Assembly (NCBI GenBank): GCA_016716525.1
Contig: JADJWE010000002.1
Span: 558,001-622,000 of the forward strand
DNA: 64,000 nucleotides
Direction: 5' to 3'
Origin: Candidatus Flexicrinis affinis
GTDB lineage: Bacteria > Chloroflexota > Anaerolineae > Aggregatilineales > Phototrophicaceae
The notes beneath the pieces are model-generated. The model was not told the DNA's origin, did no database searches, and was given only the letters and a program-made list of their open reading frames with translations. A program made the translations under genes and the position numbers. Of the stretch, positions 17,142-24,993 are shown piece by piece; position 1 is the first letter of the stretch, and the number at the start of each line of letters is the position of its first letter.

Positions 17142-18677
17142 TTATCCCCCAAGCGCGACCGGTGCGCTGCCTGTCGGCACAAAGTCCCCGAATAGCGCGC
17201 CGACCACGGCGTCCAGCTGCGGCTCCGCCCCGCCGAACGAGCACAGCGCCGCGTCGGCCTCCGGCAAAACGCCCACGTCATACGGGTTGCGCAGCGCGAC
17301 CAGCACGGAAATGTGCGCGGCGCTGAGCACCGCTGCCGCAAGGCGGATGTGCTCGGGGCTCAAATGGATGCTGCGGGTCGCCAGAATCGTCACGCCGGCA
17401 CGACGAGCGGCGCTGAGCGCCTCTTCCATGTCTTCATCGAGCAGGCTGGGCGATAGCGCAACGACGGTGGCATCTGGCCGGCGCGCCAACAACCGGGTCG
17501 CAAGACCGGTGTGCCCGGTCGCGTCGAACACATCGCTGTCGTGGATCGACGGAAACTCGACCAGCGCAACGCTGACATGTTCCGGAAGCGGCACGACACC
17601 CTGCGCGCGCACCAACTGGACACCGGCCTTTGACGCCGAAATCATCGTCTCGACATGGGGCTCGGTGCGGATCGATTCCGGCCGCGGCGGCTCCGTGATG
17701 GCATACGCGCCCTTCATCGCTTGAATGCGGCGCAGCGACTCGGTGCGGTTCTCCTCGGAGACTCGCCCGCTGCGGGCCGCCTCGACCAGCCCGCGGTACG
17801 CTTCTTCCTGCACCTCGCGCGTGTGGCTGAACAGAATCAAGTCGACACCTGCCGCTGCCGCCAGCGCCGCCGACTCGGCCGGCGAATGGTGCGCGGTGAT
17901 CGCACCCATCTCGAGGCAGTCGGTCGTCACGACGCCATCGAAACCGAGGGTTTGCCGCAGCAGCGCCGGCACGATACTGGGCGACAGCGTGGCCGGCAGC
18001 GCCGGATCGAGTGCGGCGAAGATGGTGTGCGTGGTCATTATCGACGCGACTCCAGCCTCGATTACCGCGCGATACGGCATCAGGTCGGTGTCGATCAAGC
18101 CGTCGAGCGGCGTGTCGATCGACGGAAGCGCGACGTGCGTGTCGATGTCGGTGTCGCCCAATCCGGGAAAGTGCTTAGCGCACGCGGCCACACGTGCCGC
18201 TTGATAGCCGACGACCTGCGCGGCGGCAATCTCGCCGACGAGGCGCGGATACGCCCCCGGCGACCGCGTCCCAAGCGACGGATTCGCCGCATTGTGCGAG
18301 ATGTCGAGCACCGGCGCGAAGTTCCAGTTGATCCCAAGCGCGCGCATCTCTTCTGCCAGCACGCCGGCGACGGCTTCGGCATACTGCCCCCCGCCTGCGG
18401 CCAGCGCCATCGCGGACGGCGCTTCGGTGAAACGGCCGCGCAAACGTGCGACTTCACCCCCCTCCTGATCGATTCCGATTAGCAGCGGCATGCGTGCCGC
18501 CGCGTGCAGCGACCGGGTCAGTGCCGCAAGCTGCTCGGGGGAGTCGACGTTGCGTTGAAACAGGATCACGCCGCCGACGCGCCCCGCGTCAAGCCATTCG
18601 AGTAGGTAATCGGGGGCGGTCAGGCCGTGAAACCCGACAACCAACCGCTGCCCCATCTGATGCTCGATAGAGTCCAT
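17142..18677 (-). CDS. nagZ: Beta-N-acetylglucosaminidase NagZ (GH3)
   Basis: A 511-residue family-3 glycoside hydrolase that removes GlcNAc from GlcNAc-MurNAc fragments. It has 'LLIGIDQEGGEVARL', the NagZ-specific loop 'KHFPGLGDTDIDTH' carrying the Asp179/His181 acid-base pair, and the nucleophile Asp253 in 'TTDCLEMGAI'. An extra alpha/beta C-terminal domain (about 345-511) gives the two-domain layout of Gram-positive NagZ. The KHFPGHG histidine is leucine here. No signal peptide is visible. GAGGGG lies five bases before the ATG. It follows the Opp-type transporter genes and precedes namZ by one base, so uptake and cleavage are genetically linked. Confidence 0.93.
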   Translation of the reverse strand: MDSIEHQMGQRLVVGFHGLTAPDYLLEWLDAGRVGGVILFQRNVDSPEQLAALTRSLHAAARMPLLIGIDQEGGEVARLRGRFTEAPSAMALAAGGGQYAEAVAGVLAEEMRALGINWNFAPVLDISHNAANPSLGTRSPGAYPRLVGEIAAAQVVGYQAARVAACAKHFPGLGDTDIDTHVALPSIDTPLDGLIDTDLMPYRAVIEAGVASIMTTHTIFAALDPALPATLSPSIVPALLRQTLGFDGVVTTDCLEMGAITAHHSPAESAALAAAAGVDLILFSHTREVQEEAYRGLVEAARSGRVSEENRTESLRRIQAMKGAYAITEPPRPESIRTEPHVETMISASKAGVQLVRAQGVVPLPEHVSVALVEFPSIHDSDVFDATGHTGLATRLLARRPDATVVALSPSLLDEDMEEALSAARRAGVTILATRSIHLSPEHIRLAAAVLSAAHISVLVALRNPYDVGVLPEADAALCSFGGAEPQLDAVVGALFGDFVPTGSAPVALGG

Positions 18678-18732
18678 TTGTTCCCCTCTAGATTCACTAC
18701 AAGTTTAGCGCATCTCGCGCACAAGGTCGCGG

Positions 18733-18927
18733 TCAGCGGCTGAAGAACCGATGTACGAGCACCACGCCAACGATCATCAGAACGCCGATAATCCCGCTGC
18801 ATACACTGAGCACGAACTCCGGGCTTTCTCTCGGCTGGAACAGGGCGAGCACCACGCCGCCCCCGCCGACGAACACGCCGATGCGCAGGAAGCCTTTGAG
18901 CGATTCGCTCAGTCCGTCATCCGGCAT
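18733..18927 (-). CDS. Small two-helix membrane protein
   Basis: A 64-residue protein with two hydrophobic segments (about 12-30 and 37-60) and a short charged end 'HRFFSR'. It overlaps the end of the upstream ATPase gene by 11 bases and lies 55 bases before nagZ, so it is inside the transporter-salvage operon. I do not recognise a family. It might be an accessory subunit of the importer or an unrelated small membrane protein. Its position and clean hydrophobic pattern make it likely to be real. Confidence 0.55.
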   Translation of the reverse strand: MPDDGLSESLKGFLRIGVFVGGGGVVLALFQPRESPEFVLSVCSGIIGVLMIVGVVLVHRFFSR

Positions 18928-19939
18928 ACGTCGTCAGCGGAAGCCCAAGCTCAAGCGGGGCACACGCCGCCTCCTGATTGAATCCGCGTGCGACCGCCAG
19001 TTTCGGCACGTCCGCGTCGCACAGGTCGGGCACGGAGAACGGACAGCGCGGGTGGAATGCGCACCCGCTCGGGATGCTCAACAGGCCGGGTATGTCCTCG
19101 CTGCGCAGCGGCAGTTCCTCTTTGGCGCGGGTCACGTCCGGGTCTGCCTCCGGCACGGCGGCGAGCAGCGCACGGGTGTATGGATGGGCAGGGTTGCCAA
19201 TGACGTCTGGCGTACGGCCGATTTCCACGATCCGCCCGAGATACATCACCGCGATGCGCCCCTGCCACGCAAAGTACTTCGCCAGCGCAAGATCGTGTGT
19301 GATGAACACGATCGCGATGTCGAGCTCTTCCTTGAGCCGCAGCAGCATCTTGAGGATACCGATGCGGATCGACACATCGACCATGCTGACCGCTTCGTCG
19401 GCCACGATCAGCTTGGGCTGGACGGTCAGCGCACGCGCGATGCTGACGCGCTGACGCTGGCCCCCGCTCAACTGATGCGGATATTTGTTGAGGATATCCT
19501 GCGGCGGCGTCAAATCGACCAGTTCCATCAGTTCCAGCAGGCGCGCGGCCAGTTCGGTGCGGTTTTTCACCATCTTGTGCCGCAGCAGCGGAAAGCTGAG
19601 GATCTTGGCGATGGTGTGCGACGGATTGAGCGACGCGAACGGATCCTGATGCACGATCTGGAACGTCCGGCGCAGCTTGGCTTTCTCCCCCCGGTTCGAG
19701 TAGCTGGCAAGCGGGCGGCCCTGCACGTTGACCTCGCCGTCGGAGTGGCTAAGTAGGCCGGCGATGATCTTGCCCGTGGTGGTCTTGCCACAGCCTGACT
19801 CACCCACCAAGCACAGGATTTCGTTAGGATACACGTTCAGGTTGATATCTTGCAGCACCTTGAGCGTGGCGTTGCCTTTGCGGAAGTTGCGGTCAACGTG
19901 TCTCAGTTCGACCAACGGCGCGCGTTGAGACGTGCTCAT
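18917..19939 (-). CDS. Peptide/oligosaccharide ABC transporter ATPase (OppF-like)
   Basis: A 340-residue ATP-binding subunit. Walker A is 'GESGCGKTTTGKII', the signature is 'LSGGQRQRVSIARAL', and Walker B reads 'LIVADEAVSMVDVSIR'. The C-terminal oligopeptide-transporter extension contains 'HPYTRALLAAVPEADP' and the cysteine motif 'CAFHPRCPFSVPDLCD'. The ATG at 19939 overlaps the previous ATPase stop codon (ATGA), and a longer upstream frame lies within that gene. The 'VSMVDVS' form after Walker B is, as I recall, common in Opp-family importers of oligosaccharides, which would fit a muropeptide or amino-sugar cargo. Confidence 0.9.
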   Translation of the reverse strand: MSTSQRAPLVELRHVDRNFRKGNATLKVLQDINLNVYPNEILCLVGESGCGKTTTGKIIAGLLSHSDGEVNVQGRPLASYSNRGEKAKLRRTFQIVHQDPFASLNPSHTIAKILSFPLLRHKMVKNRTELAARLLELMELVDLTPPQDILNKYPHQLSGGQRQRVSIARALTVQPKLIVADEAVSMVDVSIRIGILKMLLRLKEELDIAIVFITHDLALAKYFAWQGRIAVMYLGRIVEIGRTPDVIGNPAHPYTRALLAAVPEADPDVTRAKEELPLRSEDIPGLLSIPSGCAFHPRCPFSVPDLCDADVPKLAVARGFNQEAACAPLELGLPLTTYAG

Positions 19940-20958
19940 GAGGCAAGTTCCTTTTGACGCACGCGCAGGACTTCGTCGCTGTGATAGCACGCGACGGTGT
20001 GGGTCGGGTCGGCGATCACCGACTCCAGCGGCGGCTTGGTGATCATGCATTCGTCTGTTGCGAAGCGGCAGCGCATGTGGAACTTGCACCCCTTCGGCGG
20101 ATCGATCAGATCGGGCGGGCTGCCAGGGATCGACATCAGTTCCTCGGCCCCCGTACTTAGGCGCGGGGCCGCTTCCAGCAATCCGAGCGTATAGGCATGC
20201 CGCGGGCGGTAAAACACTTCCGTGACCGGCCCCTTTTCGATGATCTCGCCGGCGTACATGGTCGCGACGGTATCGGCAATTTCGGCCGCGACGGCCAGAT
20301 CGTGGGAGATGAAGATCGTGCTGAAGTTCAACTCCTCGCGAAGCTGCTTGAGCACCTTGATAATCGAACGCTGCGTCAGGATGTCGACGGCAGTCGTCGG
20401 CTCGTCCATGATGACGACCTGTGGCCTCAGCAGCAGCGCGGTTGCCAGCAGCACGCGCTGGCGCATGCCGCCCGACAGCTCGTGCGGGTACGCGTTGAAC
20501 ACACGCAGCGGGTCGAGGCGCACCTTTTCAAACAGGGACAGCGCGCGCTTCTTGGCTTCGTCGGTGCGCATGCCGTGCGCTCGCGCCGTGTCGTAGATCA
20601 TCGAGGAGATCTTCAGCACCGGGTTGAGCGAGTTGAGCGCGCCCTGAAACACCATCGAGCATTCGTTCCACAGAAACTGGCGCATCTGCTCTTTGTTGAG
20701 GCCCAGCACGTCGATCAAGCGACCATCACGCCGACGGTACGTCACCTTGCCGGTGGTGATCTTGCCGGTCTTGGGCAGCAGCCCGATCAGACCGAGCACG
20801 ATCGTGGACTTGCCACAGCCCGACTCACCGATCAGGGCAAGCGTTTCGCCTTCGTGCAAGTTAAACGACACATTGCTGACCGCTTGCACGATACCGCGCT
20901 GAGTCGTATACGTAATTGAGACGTCCTCTACCGACAGGACGACATTTCCGTCAGTCAT
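19936..20958 (-). CDS. Peptide/oligosaccharide ABC transporter ATPase (OppD-like)
   Basis: A 340-residue ATP-binding subunit that pairs with the OppF-like protein to power import. Walker A is 'GESGCGKSTIVLGLIG', the signature 'LSGGMRQRVLLATAL' and Walker B 'VVIMDEPTTAVD'. The C-terminal region has 'RHAYTLGLLEAAP' and the cysteine motif 'CKFHMRCRFATDEC'. It starts 48 bases after the OppC-like gene, and that gap contains the end of a 30-bp perfect palindrome that could limit or separate expression of the ATPases from the permeases. Confidence 0.92.
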   Translation of the reverse strand: MTDGNVVLSVEDVSITYTTQRGIVQAVSNVSFNLHEGETLALIGESGCGKSTIVLGLIGLLPKTGKITTGKVTYRRRDGRLIDVLGLNKEQMRQFLWNECSMVFQGALNSLNPVLKISSMIYDTARAHGMRTDEAKKRALSLFEKVRLDPLRVFNAYPHELSGGMRQRVLLATALLLRPQVVIMDEPTTAVDILTQRSIIKVLKQLREELNFSTIFISHDLAVAAEIADTVATMYAGEIIEKGPVTEVFYRPRHAYTLGLLEAAPRLSTGAEELMSIPGSPPDLIDPPKGCKFHMRCRFATDECMITKPPLESVIADPTHTVACYHSDEVLRVRQKELAS

Positions 20959-20984
20959 GCATCATCCTTCTAGCAACGCCTACT

Positions 20985-21014
20985 GCGTGTGATGCCTCGC
21001 GAGGCATCACACGC
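20985..21014. repeat. 30-bp perfect palindrome at the oppC/oppD junction
   Basis: GCGTGTGATGCCTCG at 20985-20999 is followed directly by its exact reverse complement at 21000-21014. The stop codon of the OppC-like gene (21007-21009) lies within one arm. In RNA this would fold into a very stable hairpin 27 bases before the OppD-like ATG. It may be an RNA-processing or attenuation element, or a protein-binding site. Confidence 0.8.
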
Positions 21015-21942
21015 CCTGCCGCAAGCGGGGATTGAACACTTCTTCGAGGCTGCGCGTGAACAGCACCAGCGACAACTGGAACAGTGCGATCGCCAGAACT
21101 GGCGCCAGCAGCATCCACGCCGCCTCGGGGTTGGACAGACTGCCCTGCTGCTTGCCGATGAAGATCATCATGCCCCAGTCCGGCTCCGTGAGCGGCACAA
21201 GGCCGAGAAACATCAGGGCGATGATGAAGTACATCGCGCTTCTGATCGTGAAGATCATGTTGACCACGATGTACGAGATCATGTTGGGCAGCACCTCGCG
21301 CGTGGTGATGTGCCACAGGCCGAGGTCCAGCGCGAACGCCGCCTCGACGTAATCGCGCGACTTCAAGCTCATCACCTGCGCGCGCACGGCGCGCATGAGC
21401 GTCGGCCAGTTGAGCACAGCCAGCAGCAGCGCCATGCCTAATCGATTTTCGAACGTGACGATCGTCGCCAATACTAACAACAGCGGAAACTGAGGGATCG
21501 TTAGGATGAAGTTGCTGGCCGCGGAGATGATCTGGTCAACCACCCCGCCGAGCAGACCCGCCGCTGCTCCCAGTGCAACCGCGACGATGGTCGTAATGAT
21601 ACCGGCTTGAAGCGCCGTCACGATCAGAGGGCCGCCACCGTGTACGATATGGCTGAGTACGTCGCGGCCTTTCACGTCAAGGCCAAGCGGATGTTCCACC
21701 GACGGCGGCGCGAACAGCGACCGCGCTCCGGGGCGCAAACGATCCAAGCGTGGATCACCTTCGTACGGGATTACCAGTGGTCCCAGCGTCGTCATGAGGA
21801 CGAAGAACGTCACCCCGAGGAAGCCAAGGAAGCCAGCTTTATTGCGCAGCAAAGCACGAATCGTGCCGCGCGTGCCTGAGCCTATGCGCTGTAACAGCGT
21901 CTTTTCGGCGAGTACCGCCTTGACGTCGGCGCTGGCGCTCAT
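21007..21942 (-). CDS. Peptide/oligosaccharide ABC transporter permease (OppC-like)
   Basis: A 311-residue inner-membrane permease with an N-terminal cytoplasmic segment, a first helix (about 38-60), the OppC-type loop 'EHPLGLDVKGRDVLSHIVHG', and five further helices. The ATPase-coupling EAA loop reads 'DYVEAAFALDLGLWHITTREVLPN'. It overlaps the OppB-like gene by four bases (ATGA). Its stop codon is inside the 30-bp palindrome. Together with the OppB-like subunit it forms the translocation pore. Confidence 0.9.
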   Translation of the reverse strand: MSASADVKAVLAEKTLLQRIGSGTRGTIRALLRNKAGFLGFLGVTFFVLMTTLGPLVIPYEGDPRLDRLRPGARSLFAPPSVEHPLGLDVKGRDVLSHIVHGGGPLIVTALQAGIITTIVAVALGAAAGLLGGVVDQIISAASNFILTIPQFPLLLVLATIVTFENRLGMALLLAVLNWPTLMRAVRAQVMSLKSRDYVEAAFALDLGLWHITTREVLPNMISYIVVNMIFTIRSAMYFIIALMFLGLVPLTEPDWGMMIFIGKQQGSLSNPEAAWMLLAPVLAIALFQLSLVLFTRSLEEVFNPRLRQGV

Positions 21943-23057
21943 TCGGCCCCCTTGTCTCCGCCTAGACGTACGCGCGGATCGAGCCAGCCGTAAAGCAGAT
22001 CGGCCAGTATGTTGCTCACCACCACGGATACGGCGATCACAAGAAAAATGCCCTGCATGGTGGTGTAGTCGCGCATGCCAATCGCCAACACAAGGTTTCG
22101 GCCAAGCCCGGGGTACAGAAACAGCGTCTCGATGATCGCGCTGCCGCCCACCACAAAACCGATGCTGATCGCCAAGCGGGTCATCAGCGGAAGCATGGCG
22201 TTACGGCCGACATACGCGGTGAGAAGTCGGCGCTCCGGCAGACCGCGCGCACGGGCCACGGTGATGTAGTCCTCACCGAACGTACTAATGGTGCTGCTTT
22301 TCATCGTCAGCATCCACCCGCCGATGGTCGCCATCACATATGTGAACACGGGCAGGAAGGCGTGTTTGAGCAGGTCGAGGATGTACTCGACGGTGAAACC
22401 GGGCGCAATACCCTGCGTGCTGCCGCCATACAACTCGCCCACCGGAATGAGCTTGAGCTGTACGCCGGCGACCATGATGAGCAGCAGCGCGATGATGTAG
22501 TCTGGAATGGCGTAGATGACCGACGCGAACACGGTCATCACGTTGTCCAGAATTCCCCCGCGCCAGTACGCCATGGCCAGACCAATAAGGACACCCAGCG
22601 AGAACGCAATGAGAAGTGATAGCCCGACGCTGAACAAGGTCCACGGCAGGAATTTGAGGATCTGCTGGGCGACGGGTGTCTCCGTTGAAGTCAACGAACG
22701 ACCCAGGTCGAACCGGACCAAATCGCCCAGATAGTCCACATACTGCTCGAGTACAGGTTGGTTGGGATCGAAGCTGAAGAGTGTCGCGACTTGCTGCCGC
22801 GCCTGATCCTCCGACATTCCATAACGATCCATGTATTCGTCAATTTTGATTTGGGCGGGGTTGCCGGGCATCAGGCGAATCAAAAAGAAGGTAAAGGTCA
22901 TTACCGCCCAAATGGTGATAAGTCCCTGCACGACCGTTCGAAACGTATAGCTGCGAACCAGTTTTCGCAGGGTGAAACGCGAGCGCGGCTGATCTGAGAC
23001 TGATGGCACGCGCGCCGCAGGAGTTGTCTGTGCGCTCATTGGATAATTCTGTTCCAT
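21939..23057 (-). CDS. Peptide/oligosaccharide ABC transporter permease (OppB-like)
   Basis: A 372-residue permease. After about 35 cytoplasmic residues comes TM1 with 'TFTFFLIRLMPGNPAQI', an external loop with 'FDLGRSLTSTETPVAQQI', and five more helices. The coupling loop is 'DYITVARARGLPERRLLTAYVGRNAMLPL'. The ATG at 23057 has no clear ribosome site; a second ATG at 23039 is possible. It follows the binding-protein gene after a 51-base gap that holds a GC-rich hairpin. Confidence 0.9.
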   Translation of the reverse strand: MEQNYPMSAQTTPAARVPSVSDQPRSRFTLRKLVRSYTFRTVVQGLITIWAVMTFTFFLIRLMPGNPAQIKIDEYMDRYGMSEDQARQQVATLFSFDPNQPVLEQYVDYLGDLVRFDLGRSLTSTETPVAQQILKFLPWTLFSVGLSLLIAFSLGVLIGLAMAYWRGGILDNVMTVFASVIYAIPDYIIALLLIMVAGVQLKLIPVGELYGGSTQGIAPGFTVEYILDLLKHAFLPVFTYVMATIGGWMLTMKSSTISTFGEDYITVARARGLPERRLLTAYVGRNAMLPLMTRLAISIGFVVGGSAIIETLFLYPGLGRNLVLAIGMRDYTTMQGIFLVIAVSVVVSNILADLLYGWLDPRVRLGGDKGAE

Positions 23058-23063
23058 TAAAGC

Positions 23064-23093
23064 GGCTGGGGGAAGCCGCAGCTCCCCCCAGCC
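23064..23093 (-). terminator. Hairpin between binding-protein gene and OppB-like gene
   Basis: On the plus strand GGCTGGGGG (23064-23072) pairs with CCCCCAGCC (23085-23093), a 9-bp GC stem with a 12-base loop. It lies between the binding-protein stop and the permease start. No T-run follows, so partial termination or 3'-end protection of the binding-protein message is more likely than full termination. Confidence 0.55.
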
Positions 23094-23108
23094 CGAACGT
23101 TCAGATCG

Positions 23109-24863
23109 TTACATCTCGGCCGGGCGAACCACACCCTCGAGCAGCAGCTTGAGCATCCACGCGTCGTCAAGCGGCGCGGCATACAGCGGGTCGCCATCTT
23201 CCGGAGCACCGGCGAGGATCGACTCGTTGAACGGCTGTGCCGCATCGATGATGTTGAGCGGGATAAACGGCATCAGGTCGTTGAGGATCAGCGCGACGCG
23301 GCCGGCGCGCTGCGCCTGCGCGTCACGATCGAAGCCCGACGACACATCGTTGATGAGCGCGTTGAGGTCGATCATCTCGCCGTTGTACTCGAACTCCATC
23401 GGGAAGTTCATGCCCTTCTGGCCTTCCGCCAGACCAACGTAGTTGAAGCGCTGGATCGGGCCGAAGAACTGGCGCGACGCAAGCGGGTTGCCACCGGCCC
23501 ACGACCACACCGACAACTGGAAGTTGCCCTGACGGATGTCTTCAGCGGTCTGCTGCCACGGGATCGCGCGCAGCGTGATGTCGAAGCCGAACTCGTTGAG
23601 CTGTTCGACGGCGTTGGTGCTGGCGCCGAGGAAGTCGGCAAACTCGGCCGGGGCCTTGTATTCGACGCTTATGCGGTTGCCATCACCGTCGACCCACTTG
23701 CCTTCACTGTCGCGCGTGAAGCCAGCGGATTCCATCAGCCCGGCGGCGATGTCAACGTTGAATTCGTAGCGGTTGAGCTGTTCGATCGATTCGGCGTCAA
23801 GCAGCGTCGGCACCATCTTGTCAAGCACACCGGCCATGTATTCAGTGCCGGATGCGCCGAAGCCGTTGGTGAAGAAGGCGTTCTCGGCGCGGTCGATCGC
23901 GTAAGCCATCGCCTGCCGGACTTCCTTGATAGTGAACGGATAGGTATCGTGCTGCATCAACAGCGCGGCGCCGTAGCCGAGCGGCACGTTCACAAGGCGG
24001 ATGCCGGCATCCACGAACGCCTGCTGCGTGGCGGGCGGATACACGTTGGTCGCCCACGCAATGTCACCGTTGAGCACGAGCGGCGTGGTGGATTCGGTTT
24101 CGCCCTGCCACAGGCGGATTTCGCCGAACTGCACGGAACCCGAGTAAATGCTGTTGGGCTGCCAGCGCAGCGTCATGTAACTGTCGCCAATGTCCTCGAG
24201 ACCGTAGGTATACGGTCCGGAAGCCAGCAGCACGTCAGGCCGGAATTCGGCAATCTTGGTGGCGAGGTCGGTCCACTCCTGATCGTCGCTGGTCTTGCCA
24301 TCGGCGATCAGCGCCGCAGCCTCATCGGCCAGCGCCTGATAGGTTGCGGCCGGCGCAATGCGGGTCTTCATAATGAGACGCTCTGCCGTGTAACCGGCGC
24401 CGGTCTCGTTGAAGATGAACTCGACAGTGCGGTCGTCCGCGGCGACGACATCGCTGAGGTAGGTCCAGTCCGCCCAGTTCAGGATGCGGCCGATGGTGTA
24501 CGTGACAACGGCATCATTCGCGGTCAACGGGGTGCCGTCGCTCCACGTGCCTTCCTTGATGGTCACGACGTACTTGGTGTTGTCCTCGTTGAAGCCCCAC
24601 GACTCGGCAAGCAGCCCTTCGTAGCTCGCGCTGTCCCACCGATAGAAGCCGAACGGCATTACGACCATTTGACGGTAGAAGTTACCGATGCCGGTGCTGT
24701 CATGCGGGCCGCCGGCAGAGAAGAGGTTCAGATGATGCGTCGGCGGCAGAGAGTATGGCCAAGTGCCCGGGAAAATACCGTCCGGGGCGTCCTGCGCCGC
24801 GGCCGGCGCAAAGCCGACGACGACGAGCGCAAACAGCGCCACAATCAGGAGAATGCGTTTCAT
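23109..24863 (-). CDS. Extracellular solute-binding protein, family 5
   Basis: A 584-residue binding protein for the Opp-type importer encoded directly downstream. Residues 1-23 form a signal peptide ending in 'APAAAQ', with no lipobox cysteine. The body shows family-5 features such as 'YEGLLAESWGFNEDNTKYVV', 'GTWSDGTPLTANDAVVTY', 'VRQAMAYAIDRAENAFF' and 'FQLSVWSWAGGNP'. It captures peptide- or oligosaccharide-like solutes outside the membrane. AAGGAG lies nine bases before the ATG. As the first gene of a 13.5-kb array that continues into muropeptide-degrading enzymes, its likely ligand is a muropeptide or GlcNAc-MurNAc fragment; that ligand is an inference. Confidence 0.88.
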   Translation of the reverse strand: MKRILLIVALFALVVVGFAPAAAQDAPDGIFPGTWPYSLPPTHHLNLFSAGGPHDSTGIGNFYRQMVVMPFGFYRWDSASYEGLLAESWGFNEDNTKYVVTIKEGTWSDGTPLTANDAVVTYTIGRILNWADWTYLSDVVAADDRTVEFIFNETGAGYTAERLIMKTRIAPAATYQALADEAAALIADGKTSDDQEWTDLATKIAEFRPDVLLASGPYTYGLEDIGDSYMTLRWQPNSIYSGSVQFGEIRLWQGETESTTPLVLNGDIAWATNVYPPATQQAFVDAGIRLVNVPLGYGAALLMQHDTYPFTIKEVRQAMAYAIDRAENAFFTNGFGASGTEYMAGVLDKMVPTLLDAESIEQLNRYEFNVDIAAGLMESAGFTRDSEGKWVDGDGNRISVEYKAPAEFADFLGASTNAVEQLNEFGFDITLRAIPWQQTAEDIRQGNFQLSVWSWAGGNPLASRQFFGPIQRFNYVGLAEGQKGMNFPMEFEYNGEMIDLNALINDVSSGFDRDAQAQRAGRVALILNDLMPFIPLNIIDAAQPFNESILAGAPEDGDPLYAAPLDDAWMLKLLLEGVVRPAEM

Positions 24864-24916
24864 GTCTATTTGCTCCTTAGTCCAACAAAGTCGGCGCGAG
24901 GCGCGCCACGGGAATG

Positions 24917-24945
24917 AGTCTACCCCTGCGCCTCACCCGGCGCAA
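24917..24945 (-). promoter_or_regulatory. Promoter of the importer/muropeptide operon
   Basis: Reading the minus strand, TTGCGC (24940-24945) and TAGACT (24917-24922) are separated by exactly 17 bases. The predicted start is about 47 bases before the ATG at 24863. The -10 matches the hexamer seen before several other genes in the window. Confidence 0.5.
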
Positions 24946-24993
24946 ATGCCGTAGGCTAAGAATCAGGCTCGAATAGATCCATTGCGAAGCGAA

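Noticed and set aside
17141..17341. N-terminal extension of the NamZ frame
   Set aside because: Overlaps nagZ out of frame and has no homology-like text; the family starts at 17140.
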